64,000 bases of DNA from Lathyrus oleraceus. Its lineage: Eukaryota; Streptophyta; Magnoliopsida; Fabales; Fabaceae. Shown piece after piece: positions 1 through 17,520 of the stretch (the stretch's first letter is position 1; each line of letters begins with the position of its first letter). The stretch covers positions 372,001 through 436,000 of the forward strand of contig NC_066579.1 of assembly GCF_024323335.1 (NCBI RefSeq). The letters are read 5' to 3'. The position numbers and the translations under genes are program-made. The notes under the pieces were generated by a model. That model saw only the letters and a program-made list of their open reading frames with translations. It searched no databases and was not told the origin of the DNA.

Positions 1-870
1 ACCTCAATGATCCCACCAACTATTTAAAAGTTGTAGCATTTACATCATCATCTTCAACATCAGAATCCAGCTTGTGATTTGTTTCCACGGGTGTGATTTT
101 AGACTTCTAATTTATTAGCTCAAATCTCTTAAGAAGCTCAAGTTCATACTTCAGCTGATGCAAAATTATACCCTTATCATAGTACAGAATCTTCATCCCT
201 AAAAAATATATCATATTTTCTAGATCAGTCATCTCAAACACATTCATCAGCACCTTCTTGAACTTAGTTATCTCATATGAACAAGACCCTGTTAGCAATA
301 TGTCATCAACATAAAGACACGCCATAATTATATTGCTATCAGATGTATGTTGAACATAAACATCATACTCCTTCTCACCTTTTCTGAATCCTCGAAGCTT
401 GGAAAACGAATCAATTTTCAGATTCCAAGATCTAGGAGTTTGTTTCAGTCCATACAAGGCTTTATGCAACTTGTACATCATCCCTTCCTGATTATTTTTC
501 ACAAATCCAGGAGGTTGTGACACATAAAATTCCTCTTGTAAATGACCGTTTAGAAATGCATATTTTACATCTAAATGCATCAGAGGCCAATTTCTATTAG
601 CAGCTATAACAATCATCAATTTGATTTTTTTTCATGTCTAGCTACATGTATAAACACCTCAAAGTAATATAATCCTGATTTATGTAGAAATCCTCTAGCT
701 ACTAACATTGTTTTATGTTTGTCAATTGATCCATCTGACTTTAGTTTCAACTTGTAAACCTATCTCACGCTGATGATTTTCTTGTTCTTTTGAAGATCAG
801 TCAACTCCCAAGTCTTATTTATTTTTATAGCCTCAAGTTCTTCTTTCATGACCTTCAGCCACACTGGTGA
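1..870 (-). pseudogene. Ty1/copia reverse transcriptase remnant, open at the left edge
   Basis: The longest open stretch (107-619) reads as the core of a copia-type reverse transcriptase. It shows LDVKYAFLNG, then a YKLHKALYGLKQTPRSW segment, and the catalytic YVDDIL motif. Upstream on the minus strand (620-870) the reading continues in pieces with stops and includes a VYKLKLK segment that normally sits at the N-terminal side of this domain. Downstream (1-106) it continues past a stop into an LVGSLR motif that follows the catalytic core in this family, so the element extends beyond the window. Several in-frame stops show it is dead. The Ty1/copia assignment is firm; the lineage was not determined. 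Confidence 0.85.
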
Positions 871-898
871 GATGGGTTTACAAGTTGAAACTAAAGCC
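737..898. repeat. Inverted 30-bp duplication of copia RT sequence (arms 737-766 and 869-898)
   Basis: The 30 bases at 869-898 on the plus strand match the reverse complement of 737-766 with two differences. Both encode the same VYKLKLK motif of copia reverse transcriptase, one on each strand. The minus-strand relic therefore meets a small inverted fragment of itself, or of a sister copy, 102 bp away. This suggests a fold-back rearrangement or a second insertion in the opposite direction. Confidence 0.7.
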
Positions 899-937
899 AT
901 ATGCTCGCTTTCCCTTTGATATAACATTAGGAGTGTT

Positions 938-1138
938 TTATGACTTCTTACATGTTGGTTGTCTTTGCGTCGTAGATTCGTTGAAATGTCTAGCCTTGAG
1001 CTTGTTCTTGAACGCCTCTACGAACATCTCCTCCTGTTTTAGATTCATGACTCGTATGGAGGCTATGTTAAACTGAGCAAAATATTCTTTGAGGGCTTTG
1101 GAGCGAACTTGAAAGACGAATAGACTTATCATAATCAC
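938..1138 (-). pseudogene. Ty3/gypsy gag fragment
   Basis: The 66-codon reading frame contains LKEYFAQFN, a segment with EEMFVEAFKNKLKA, and HFNES. This pattern is typical of the retrotransposon gag domain of plant gypsy elements, where a conserved run around the FVxAFxNGL motif is followed by FNESL. Only about 55 residues of the domain remain and no zinc knuckle or protease follows. It is a scrap next to the copia relic. The call rests on motif recognition alone. Confidence 0.55.
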
Positions 1139-3362
1139 CTTTTAGTGTTTGCTTCCTTAAACCTAGGGAACTAATTTTTTCAAAATGTTAGTGTATCTCG
1201 TAATATAATATCGAGATAAATTCATGTACCTGTTTACCTTGAAAAATGGTAAACAACTGCTGATCTTCCAAATTTTTAAATTTGGTCACTCACGGGATCG
1301 ATCAGATTGATCCTAGGACATGTGTTAAGTGTCTCGTAAACGTAATAGTAATAAATGATCAAACTAAACGTCAGATCAGAGTATTTAAGAAAACTAAGGA
1401 CAAAAGAGTGACTTAAACGAAAAGAAAAGTCTTAAGTTAGCGTTTAGAACTAATAAAGAAAAATGAAGTAAACAACGGGAATTGTAAAAGGGTTGAAAGT
1501 AATCAAAAAGGTTTGTAAGCACTGGAATCTTTAAGACGGTAAGGTAAAAGTTTAAGGTAAAGAAAGGAACTAAGGATCTTTAAACTTGCAAATGACAAAG
1601 TAAAAATAAAGTGTTTGAAAGGAAAGAACAAGGAAGAATGTTTCTGAAGAGAAAGTAAAGACAGATTTATAATGCTTTGAAATGATTAAACAATGGTGTG
1701 GACAACATACATTCTGCGTTTTACAGTTCTTCTTCACACGAATACTTAGTAAATTTGCAGATTTTGTACATAATTTGACACACATTTTTCTAACACTAAG
1801 ACCCTATATTTATACTGGATCGAAATAACCGCTTTGATGGTCCTTCAATTACGTCGATACACGTGGCGTCCTGCATGGTGTGTTCGCTCACTCTACTCCA
1901 CGCGTATCCTCACGGTTTCTAACGAAGGTAATCTTCCCTCCTTTATTTAAATTTCAAATCTATGATCGAAACCGTTTTCTAACCGCTCCTCAAGGAAGTG
2001 CTCCGAAATTTCAGCTATAAGCTTGATCTTTATCAAATCAGCTAAGTCGATCTACCCCCAGCTGATCGAATCACTTCTTGGTCGAAACCAGCTGTGCATA
2101 TTTTCCAATTTTGGTAATTTGGGGTGGGCGTCGAAAATTTGAGCTAACAGTACCACCAAAGTGAAACATCCTTTAGAGATGTGGCTTTGTTTCTTCGATT
2201 ATGGTCATCTTTGTGTTGATTGTTGTCAAGTGTTTTTGGATCTTTTTTTCAACGAAGATCTCCAAATGAGAAAGCTTAAAGTTCTCTTGAACAAGACTCC
2301 CTAAATTTCTTGACATATAGGCAAAGGTCCAATAAATCTTCATCTTTTTCGGTGATTCACTCGTTTCGAATTTCATTAACTTGGCCTGTAATACCTCATT
2401 TTGACACCTCAATTCATCTATAATGAGTCAAATTTTCATTAAGATCTTGTTCTTATTAGGTTGTGATTGAGTTCGTGTCATCATCTTAATTTTTGTACAA
2501 CCATGGTGGACGCTAAATTTTCCTACTCATTAGGTGGAGATGGACATTGGTAGTAGTATGTTATGAAAAGACTTTGGTATACATAGGTGGGTGATATGGC
2601 GGCTCTTGCCAAGGATGTGCTATGATAAGAAATCTAGGTGTTTAGTATTTGGGATTATTAGGGTTTATGTTGAGTTCCCTAATTTATTAGAGGCAAAGGC
2701 AGTTGCTTCCACCCGTATTTTGGCATTAGTGTAGTCAGTCAGTATACTCTGATGGTAGTTAGAAACTTAGGGTATCCTTCTATGGTGGCCGTGAACAACG
2801 AAGTGTTGACTAATATGGATATGCATTTACTATGGAGACCATGTGCATCTGTAGGATACAGAACAAGACCTGAGTCCATGTCTAGTCAGGGCTAGTCCAA
2901 TTTAAAAATACAAATTTATTTTCTTTCTCCTCTTATATTAATTATAAGTATAATCATATAAAAGAAAATAACACAATGTATATACTCTTTTCTCATTAAT
3001 CAATGGAGCCTTGGCATGGCTATTATCTCATCCTAATGAACACGTTCACATCCTCGCCGTGATTTCCATTTAAAAAAAACAAGTTTGAATAAATTAGATT
3101 TAAACTATTATGATTCAATTTTTTAAATTATTACAAATGTGTCTCACTTTACTTTTTATTTTTATAATTCTCATAAAAGAAATTGAATATGCATGAGGTA
3201 TAATTACTGCAAACGTACATAACAGATGAAAACATTAATTATTTCTCAACCACACCGTCTATACTATCATCTCCTATATTAAACTCTCCCTCTCCTTCAC
3301 TTCAAACACATTCATTCACCTAATATAGTAACTATTTTTCTTTACAACTTCCAAAACATTTC
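1139..3362. other. Intergenic, probably old retrotransposon non-coding sequence
   Basis: No convincing gene is seen. Short open frames at 1570-1785 and 2173-2412 (minus) have no recognised motif. The part from about 1200 to 2150 looks like LTR or untranslated sequence of a gypsy element, but I find no paired terminal repeat. The last 400 bp (about 2930-3362) are the AT-rich upstream region of the GDSL gene, with a pyrimidine-rich leader just before its start codon. Confidence 0.4.
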
Positions 3363-5190
3363 ATGGCTAAGCTTCAAGTATCTCCAATATTAATCTTGGT
3401 GATTTTCATGGTCTTGAATGGTGTAATTATCAAAGGCCAAAATGTCCCTGCCATGTTCATATTTGGTGACTCACTTATTGATAATGGTAACAACAATAAC
3501 ATGGCTTCTTTAGCTAAGGCTAATTATTTTCCATATGGTATTGATTTCAATGGAGGTCCAACTGGTAGATTCTCAAATGGTTACACCATGGTTGATGAAA
3601 TAGGTATACTACTACACTCCTCTCTTATTCATTATTTTCTTACTTATTTATATGTAGTTTTTGTTTTCACATGCATGATTCAATTTTATACTAGGCCTTA
3701 CAAGTATACCTTAGAAAAAAATATTCTTCTAGTTTGTAATTTAGCTAGTGTTACTAGTAAAAAAATTCATATTACTTTTTCCGACCAGACCGATTAGGGT
3801 TTTGGAAATCATGTATAAGTTACTGTTAAATCGTGACAACAAAATAAATAGAGATTTAATATAACTACGGTTTAACTTTGACAAATATTTTATAAGACTT
3901 TTTTGTTTAGTCGTTAATCATTTCGTTGAATCGTGGTTGAACAAATTGAACCATGACTCGGAGGTTTCATCGGTTTTTTATCTTCTTATGAATGCAGCTG
4001 AATTGCTTGGACTTCCCTTAATTCCTGCATACAATGGAGCCACAGGGAATGAAGTGCTTCAAGGAGTAAATTATGCTTCCGCCGCGGCCGGTATCCTTGA
4101 TGCCACCGGAAGAAACTTTGTAAGTAAAAACATAAATCACTTTATATTCAACTCGGTTTTATTTGATGATTAATTCGTTCAAAATCAATTTTTTTTACCG
4201 TAGGTTGGACGGATACCATTTGATCAACAACTTAGGAACTTTGAGGACACATTGAATCAAATTAGAGGAAATATTGGAGCAGAAAATTTGGCCACACAAC
4301 TTGCAAAATGCATATTCTTTATTGGAATGGGAAGCAATGATTATCTAAACAATTATCTTATGCCTAATTATAACACAAAAAATCAGTACAATGGACAACA
4401 ATATGCTAATCTCTTGGTTCAAACATATAACAACCAACTCAATGTAAGTTTCTTTCCAATTTACTCTGACTCGTCGTGATTCTGACAAACTCACCGTGAT
4501 ATACCAAACATATATACAATTTTCTTACCTTGTGTTATGATGATGATGTGTGTGATATGATAGAGGCTTTATAATCTTGGAGCAAGGAGATTTGCGATTG
4601 CGGGATTAGGGTTATTGGGATGTACTCCAAGCATATTGTCTCAAAGCTTGAGTGGAAGTTGCTCTCAAGAAGTGAACTCGTTAGTGCAACCTTTCAATGA
4701 AAATGTGAAGACCATGTTAGGAAATCTCAATAATAATCTACCCGATTCTAGATTCATATTCCTCGACAGTACTCGCATGTTCCAGGAAATACTTTCCAAT
4801 GCTAGATCCTACGGTATGAATCTAAACATAATCATATATCTATATCTATGTGTTATCTCAGTGTTAATGTCAGTATCGTGTCAAGTCAAACACCTTTATA
4901 CACTTCAGATTTGAAGAGTATATGTCTATGGTTATTATGAGACTAATATTTAAATGCTTTTGTGTGTAGGATTTACTGAGTTGAATAGAGGGTGTTGTGG
5001 ACTTGGAAGAAACAGAGGTCAAATTACTTGTCTACCCATGCAAACACCATGTCCTAATAGAAACCAATATGTGTTTTGGGATGCATTTCATCCAACAGAA
5101 GCAGTTAACATTTTGATGGGAAGAATGGCTTTTAGTGGCAACACCAACTTTGTCTATCCTATTAACATTCAGCAACTTGCTCAACTATAG
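3363..5190 (+). CDS. GDSL esterase/lipase, 5 exons, 357 aa
   Basis: Secreted SGNH-fold serine esterase/lipase; the family hydrolyses ester bonds of lipids, cutin-type or acylated substrates, mostly outside the cell. Exons by GT-AG rules and phase: 3363-3603, 3998-4119, 4204-4443, 4564-4813, 4970-5190. Joined, they give 357 residues, usual for the plant family. Residues 1-25 form a hydrophobic signal peptide. Block I is FGDSLIDNG with nucleophile Ser37. Gly103 and Asn166 (GMGSND) fit the oxyanion-hole blocks II and III. Block V is DAFHPTE with Asp322 and His325, completing the triad. The five-exon structure with phases 1-0-0-1 equals that of the GDSL gene at 7513-9068, so the two are ancient tandem relatives, now tail to tail. 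The protein ends in INIQQLAQL, also like its neighbour. All key residues are intact. The substrate cannot be told from sequence. Confidence 0.95.
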
Positions 5191-5512
5191 TTTTGTGTCT
5201 TTGTGTGAGAATCTTCATGTTTCATCTCACATTTTATCTTTTCTATTATTATTAGTTACATTTAGTGTAAGGAACTTTATATTTAGAGACAATATTTATA
5301 TCTGTGATGTATTGTTATATGATGATATGAATTTAGTAGTGTTATTTGTTTATCTATTTTAGAATAACAACTAGTAATAAAACAAAAAGTAGAAACAACA
5401 ACTAGTAATAAAACAAAAAGTAGAAACACTAATAGGTGATTACATATCAGATATAATTTTGTCTTATTATTAGAAATAAATTAGAGTAAGTGTGTCAATC
5501 AATTGTAGAAAT
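5191..5512. other. 3' flank of the GDSL gene with a 31-bp tandem duplication
   Basis: AT-rich 3' untranslated and intergenic sequence. A 31-bp unit beginning AACAACTAGTAATAA is present twice in a row at 5366-5396 and 5397-5427, apparently identical. At 5481-5507 lies one arm of a 27-bp direct repeat, whose second copy is at 5805-5831 in the copia LTR-like segment. Confidence 0.7.
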
Positions 5513-5700
5513 AAATAGGAGAAGTGTAAGATTGTGAAGTATATGATATTTTTGCTAGTAAAACATTAGCCAACTCAGTTGGGTTAAAAGCATCCCAAAA
5601 CAAATATTTGTCATGTTCTTCATTACAGTAGAAAAGACAAGTGATTTGTCCATTGTAACCAGCACGACAACATCATTTTTATCGAAGGATAATCCTAATT
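5513..5700 (-). pseudogene. GDSL lipase last-exon remnant
   Basis: This stretch aligns by eye with the last exon of the GDSL gene at 7513-7730, on the same strand. Shared words include the reverse-strand coding for the block V region (AAAGCATCCCAAAACAAATA) and for the GQITC motif. It has small deletions and substitutions, for example at the cysteine-rich segment, and lacks exons 1-4. It is therefore a dead partial copy, lying between two intact relatives. The decayed copia 5' end starts directly beside it, so later insertion may have removed or separated the rest. Confidence 0.85.
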
Positions 5701-7000
5701 CAGTTAGCATTTTATTTGAGTGTCATTTAAAATTTTAATTTAAAATGTATTTTAGTTTGACAGTTTAGATTTTGAATGTGTATATATAATGAACTTATGT
5801 TCGGTTAGAGTAAGTGTGTCAATCAATTGTAACAAAATTTTGAATTTCAGATGTAAAAGTTAGTTATAGATTTACATTCTCTCTCTTCCATCTTCATCAT
5901 TTTCATCTTCTTCCTTCTTGTGTACCAATAATTGGTATCTAGAGCTCCGGTTCATATTTATATCAGGAAAAACGAGTGTACGTGAGGCGTGTGTGATTCA
6001 GTTCTGAAATTCACAGTGAATTGAAGCTCGAAATCGTAACATAATCACATTTCTTGATTCTGAAAGATTGAGAAACACGAGTGTTAGTGAGATTTGAGTG
6101 CATTTATACAAGAACAAAGATGAACCGTGAAAACGGTAGTTTGAACACAAAGCTTCCAGTCTTTGATGGAAAGAATTGGAATCAATGGATGATTCAGATC
6201 CGTGTGTTATTTGGCGCTCAAGATGTTCTTGATCTCGTCAATGACGGTTATGCAGTTGTTGCAGCAGATGCAACTGAAGCACAAAGGAAAACGTATAGAG
6301 AGATGAGGAAGAAGGATCATAAGACTTTGTTCTATATCCATCAGTGTGTGAATCTGAACGTGTTTGAGAAGATCGTTGATTCAACAACATCAAAGGCTAG
6401 GTGGGATACACTAGAAGGATCATAAGACTTTGTTCTATATCCATCAGTGAAGAAGGTGAAGCTTCAGTATCTACGTAAGCAGTATGAGAATCTCAACATG
6501 AAGAACAATGAGAAGGTACCAGATTACATCTCCAGAGAGATTCTGATCACAAATGAGATGGAATCTTGTGGAGAGACTCTCTTTGAATAAGTAATTATTG
6601 AAAAGGTACTGAGATGATTTATCCTCAGTTGATTACATTGTTGTAGCAATTGAGCATTCTAAGGACCTTAGCACAATGAGAATTGAAAAGCTGTAAAGCA
6701 GTCTAGAGACACAAGAGTTACGTATGACTGAGAGAAATTCTGAAAGACAGGTAGAGCATTCTCTGAAAGCATCTTCTGGTAAGAAGAATCGGAAGCAGTC
6801 TTAGTCAGAGGCCAAGAAGAGATATGGGTGTGGTTATCAGAAGTCAAAAGTCTCCAACTCTTATGAGAAGAAACATCATAACGGAAATGAGAAGTTTGAC
6901 AAAAAGAAGGTTCAATGTTACTATTGTAAGAAGTTTGACTACTTAATTGTTAACTGTTGGTCAAAAAAGAAAAGGAAATCAGAAGAAGCAAACATATATA
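5700..7000 (+). mobile_element. Decayed Ty1/copia 5' end: LTR piece, PBS and gag
   Basis: At 5933-5945 is TGGTATCTAGAGC, a near match to the primer binding site for initiator Met tRNA (TGGTATCAGAGC). The preceding 200 bp (about 5700-5928) would be the 5' LTR. A gag frame starts at 6120 (MNRENGS) and runs openly to 6425 with LPVFDGKNWNQW, the hallmark of the copia gag (UBN2) domain. After a stop it can be followed with further stops to about 6985, including a zinc-knuckle-like CYYC...C in which the histidine is replaced by tyrosine. No protease, integrase or RT follows, so only the first 1.3 kb survives. A short internal repeat (the words around GACTTTGTTCTATATCCATC at 6322 and 6427) marks a small duplication. 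Confidence 0.75.
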
Positions 7001-7512
7001 GATGAGAGCCTCAATGATCTCTTCATTACGCGTTATGAAAGGAATGAAAACACCAAACTGTTATGAAAAGATAAAGAGCACTCTTCGAGTCAGTGTCAAA
7101 CTCCAAGATTTATTCACTAAATCTTTCTTGATACCTTTCAAAATCTCTATAAACACTTATTTATACACAAAATATGAAATTAAAGATGTCTGTCCTTTTT
7201 TTCCCGCACTTTTGCAAGATTAGCATCATCGTTTGCCACTCATACCCTTAATGTGACTATGAGTAATGCTCAACAATTCTTATTATTACAACAAAAATAA
7301 AATAAAATTGAAGATGTTGATTGTATTTATAAATGATTAGAATTAGACAAAAGCATATTTATTGAATTATCACTATTACACCACAATGACATCAATTCAT
7401 ACTCATAGAAAGTAACTTTAAGAAACATGAAAACATTCTTATATCAAGACAACATCAAATTTGCACTGAATAAACACTAACAAACAAACAATATGAAAAA
7501 CATATTCAACTC
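7001..7512. other. Intergenic between the copia remnant and the second GDSL gene
   Basis: AT-rich, without a convincing gene. The short plus-strand frame at 7002-7223 has no recognised motif. The last 200 bp are the probable 3' untranslated region of the minus-strand GDSL gene. Confidence 0.5.
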
Positions 7513-9068
7513 TTAAAGCATAGCCAATTGTTGAATATTAATAGGAGAAGTATAAGATTGTGAAGTATATGATTCTTTTGCTAGTAAAATATTAGCCATC
7601 TCAGTAGGGTGAAAAGCATCCCAAAACAAATACTTGCCACGTTCTTCACATGGTTGTTGCAATGGAAGACAAGTGATTTGTCCATTGTTTTTACCAACAC
7701 CACAGCATCCTTTGTCTACAACATCAAATCCTAACAAAAAAAAGTCCAAAATCAGCTTTTGAAGCTAAGTGCTTTTGTTATGAATCTAGAAAAGAACATT
7801 ACCATATGATTTTCCATTTGCAGCTAGATCTTCACTACTTTGATAAAAATCCAAGTACACAAACTTTGATCCTGGAAGCTGTCCTCCATTGAAATTCTGA
7901 ACTAACTGTTTAAGACCTGAGTTGAAATATATAATCGCGTCGTTGATCTTGTCGTTGCATCTGCTGTTGTTTCCATTGAAACGCGCTAATTCGTATGGTA
8001 TGCATCCGATTTGTCCAACTGCTGCAACAATCACTTTTCTTGCACCTAATGAATGTAATTGCTGGACAATATTAAGAGAACAAATCATTAACAATATATC
8101 AAAATGGAATCGTGATCCAACAATATTAAGGGAACAAATCTATTGTTGTTCGATTAAGATCAAACGGTCCAACGACTCCATGCAGGTTTGACCGCACGCT
8201 AGCGTGATCCGACTAACTATTCGTAGTAGTCATGAAGTCAGGACATTTGTTATTATTCGATTAACTTACAGTTAACTGACGAGCGTAAGCTTGAAGAAGG
8301 GCAGAAGCAAAAGCTTTAGGAGTGTATTGAGCGTTAGTCGAATAAAAATCCGTCATGAAATAGTTATTAAGGTAATCATTGCTTGCCATTCCTGAATAGT
8401 ATATACATTTGTTCAGGTAACTATTCATTGAATCGTTGTCTCCTCTAAAGAATCTCCGCATCTGCTGCACTGCGTTTCCGAAGTTAGTTACTTGCTCATC
8501 CATTGATGTATGAGCACCCTACATTAAAGGAAATCATATCATAAGTATTGTGCTTATAATTATCAGTAATGGTATATATGCGTGCGCGTGCGTGTGTGCA
8601 TACCAGGTTACTGCCTGTTTCTTGTCTGATGCCTGCTGCTCCTGATGCGAAATTGGCTCCTCTTAGAAGGTCCAAACCCCTTGCTCTTGAATATGGAGGA
8701 ATATATGCTCGAAAACCAAGAAGTTGAGCTGCAATTATACATGAAGATTTTTAAATACTACAATAGTATGCTATATTAGCGACTAAATACGTCAAAATAA
8801 GTTTATTACCTAATGCATCGACATAGGTTCGACCGTTGGTGAAGCGACCGGTGGCACCCTGTGGGAAGTCGATGCCATAAGGCCTATAGTTGGCTCTAGC
8901 AAGTGTTAGGATTCCATTGTTGTTTCCATTATCAACCAATGAGTCACCAAATATGAAGAAACATGGAACTTGTTGTCCCTCTGGTAGCCTTGGCTGAAAC
9001 TGAGATAAAGATTTTGTAGCAATTAGGCTCAGACAGATACACATGAATGTCCAAATAAAATTCTTCAT
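7513..9068 (-). CDS. GDSL esterase/lipase, 5 exons, 369 aa
   Basis: Second intact member of the secreted GDSL family. Exons on the minus strand: 9068-8810, 8728-8604, 8518-8270, 8061-7803, 7730-7513; all borders are GT-AG and phases are 1-0-0-1 as in the gene at 3363. Residues 1-22 form a signal peptide (MKNFIWTF followed by a hydrophobic run). Block I is FGDSLVDNG with nucleophile Ser43; GMASND carries Asn175; block V DAFHPTE has Asp335 and His338. The protein ends in INIQQLAML. I chose the ATG at 9068 rather than the one seven codons upstream at 9089. A TATA box lies only about 40 bp from 9068, so the upstream ATG would be at or before the transcript start, and the chosen start gives a better signal peptide. 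Enzyme class is firm; substrate unknown. Confidence 0.95.
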
Positions 9069-9104
9069 CTTAGTGATATTCTCACACAAAATGGACTAGG
9101 CATT

Positions 9105-9112
9105 CTTATATA
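9105..9112 (-). promoter_or_regulatory. TATA box of the minus-strand GDSL gene
   Basis: On the minus strand the sequence reads CTATATAAGAA, a near-consensus plant TATA box, 37 bases before the start codon at 9068. With the usual 25-32 bp spacing, transcription would begin around 9075-9082, leaving a very short leader. Confidence 0.55.
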
Positions 9113-10256
9113 GTTGTATGGTCATATGGTAACAGATTTATGGGATTCATGTGATAAGTGTAAGTTTATTTAATTTGATAATTGGTTGGGAAAATGTGAA
9201 GATGAGAGAAGCTTTTTTGGTGCTTTTTGGTAATGTGTTTATGTGTTCTCAACATTTAACATAATGAGTCTTACTTTACAATCGGTGATTGAAGGCTCAA
9301 TCTCGTGACCAAAAACTTACTCTTTCCAAAAATGTATTTATAGTTAACAACTAAAAAAAACTAACCAAAAGAGAGTTAAAAAATAATGAAACAGTTGCTA
9401 ATTATTTACTTTATGTGAGATCATTTACAATCCAATTCATAAATGGTCTCAGCCTTAATAACATTCACATGTGAACTAAGGTTTTGTTTGGAGTTGGAGG
9501 GATGAAATCGGATGGAGCTCCTGAATTGATGGAATCGGTTGGAGCGGAGCAGAACGAGACGAAATGGAATGATATCTTATTCTTTGGATAGTGTTAAAAT
9601 TTTCAAACAATATAATGGTATCTTGTACTCCGCTCCACTGCAATACAAAATAATATAGTGGTATCTTGTACTCTGCTCCACTGCAATGCGCTTCTCATTT
9701 TCATTATATCCAAACCTAGCCTAAAAGATATTATTCACATGTAACCTTTCAACAATGGTGTACCAGAATTCCAAACGAGTAGTTTGATTTGAACAACTTA
9801 TTTGAAAGTTTGATTATAAATAGTATGACTAGATGTAGTAGAATTAAACAAAATTAAGTTGAAGCCCTCTTTTCATAGTCTACTATTATTATGGGTTGAT
9901 GGTTCAGAAATCATAGATTTGGTAACTAAGTAGTGATTCCTACTTATTTTCAAACACTACCATAACTAGAATCAGTTCAGCAGCAAACAAGTTTGAATTT
10001 GATTAATAATACAAGTCTATTTCAAAACAAACTTTACTCAAACGCATAGAGATCTCAAGTGACAATCCAACCATGTACCATTCATTGTAATGTATAGAAA
10101 AAACCTATTGACAAATTCTCTATCATGTGCTACTCCACCAACTGAATAAAACAGTTTCTGTAATATATAACCCAATGATTCATTAGTAATACAAATTTTT
10201 AAAATCCCTGCATATAAATCTTCAATTCAGATACAATACAAGTGATGGCGGCAAAA
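9113..10256. other. Intergenic between the GDSL gene and the U2AF gene (minus-strand upstream / 3' flank)
   Basis: No gene is seen. It contains a candidate MITE at 9479-9722 and the probable 3' untranslated region of the U2AF gene just before 10257. The rest is unremarkable AT-rich sequence. Confidence 0.5.
9479..9722. mobile_element. Candidate MITE
   Basis: The segment starts with AGGTTTTGTTTGG and ends with CCAAACCTAGCC, giving imperfect terminal inverted repeats around GTTTGG. It contains an internal near-duplicate (words TAATGGTATCTTGTACTC and TAGTGGTATCTTGTACTC, each followed by a CGCTCCACTGC-like run) 43 bp apart. Size and ends fit a non-autonomous DNA transposon of the hAT or PIF sort. 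A clean target duplication is not certain, although ATTCACATGT occurs just outside both ends. Confidence 0.35.
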
Positions 10257-16224
<5,968 letters not shown>

Positions 16225-16299
16225 TTTTTTTCTGTTCTTCACTTTCAAATGAATTCGATTCTGTGTGAATTTCTGCTTGTTTCTGATTTATGATACGAG

Positions 16300-17150
16300 T
16301 CTTGTGCACTCCTTTGAACGAGTTGGGCTACAGTCCAACAATATTTCAAGAACTTAACCTCACACCCATAATTTTAGGGAAATGCTATTTCCACCACCCT
16401 TATACGTGTATAATGTGCTCTTGAAAATTCAAAATTGTCATTCTTGTGTTTGAAGATGCATCTTTGGTTTTATCATGTCAATTTTATTTTTTTAAACTTC
16501 ACTCCAGTTTTAGAAAATTATAGTCCGTAGATATATTTTCGTATATTATTTGAATGTGTTCGAAAATGTATCTTCGTAATATTTTCTAAAGTCTTTTAAA
16601 AGGTGTTGGAAACGTGTTAATTGCAAGGGTGAATTATATTGGAGACGCATCTTCGGAAACCTCCAGGATTATTTCAGAACGACACCATTGTTCTAACATT
16701 ATAATTTTTTTAGACCAATTTATATTAAAGTAAAATCTAAGTAAAATGAAGTTATATTAAAGTTAAATGAAAGCAAAAAAAAAAGTCATACATTAATAAA
16801 TAAATAAAAGTCAAGATCATACATAACACTTACGCGAAAATACAAAAAAGTAATACATACAAACATAAAACTAACTATTGGGTATGTTTAACCTCATGTC
16901 TCCTCCTCTGCATGTATTACACGGCATTCTGTAACTCAGGAACCATGTGCTCCATGAGGGCCAACTTAGGAGTGTCATCCTCAAAGAATCCTGCTTTTAT
17001 GGCTCCTCTACCCATCTCCGCAACACGTCGACAACCGGCGTCACGCCCTTTTCTTGCTCATTTTGAACCTCAAATAGCTTTTGGTTACATAACCTATCTG
17101 GTATTCTAGGGTCGTCTAGCGCTATGATAGGATGTGGCATCCCATATAAC
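16300..17150. other. Upstream of U2AF; AT-rich with a coding-like scrap
   Basis: Next to the U2AF start the sequence is AT-rich. From about 16910 to 17090 the minus strand reads as a coding-like scrap (RDAGCRRVAEMG, then GFFEDDTPKLALMEHMV) ended by stops. I do not recognise its family, but its quality suggests a decayed protein-coding repeat. Words such as GAGACGCATCTTCGGAA at about 16642 resemble GAGATGCATCTCCGAAG near 63580, hinting at a shared repeat family. Confidence 0.35.
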
Positions 17151-17520
17151 CATTTTCATTAAGCAATATCATAACCAAAAGTGTGATTTTATGAAATCAA
17201 CAACCTCTCATTTTGGGAACTCAAAATCTCTTGCAAACAATATTTCTTTCATCTTCAACCTCTTGTTTGAACTTAGATATTGACTATGGATATTTGTAAT
17301 TATTGAGGGAGATGTGTCTGAAAACTAAAAGTTCTTGAAGATTGGGTAAAGATTTTCAGGAAGTTTCAAAATTGTGGTTTTTGTGACTGGTGGTGACAAA
17401 TTCCAGTGAAAAGAAGGAGGTTCTTCTCTACAGACTTACCTTGGTAAAGATGTGTAAAAGCCTACATATAGGATAGAAGTTCTTATAAAATCTTTGAACA
17501 ATTCATCGCTCAAGAAATCA
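17151..17520. repeat. 370-bp direct duplication, copy 1 (copy 2 at 18757-19127)
   Basis: This segment and 18757-19127 align along their whole length with scattered substitutions (shared words include CATTTTCATTAAGCAATATC, GACTGGTGGTGACAAATTC and AAAAGAAGGAGGTTCTTCTC). They lie 1.2 kb apart in the same direction. Their ends are not TG...CA, so they are not obvious LTRs. On the minus strand both read DFLSDELF...FIR...LY.GFY.SLPR, so part was probably coding. Confidence 0.8.
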
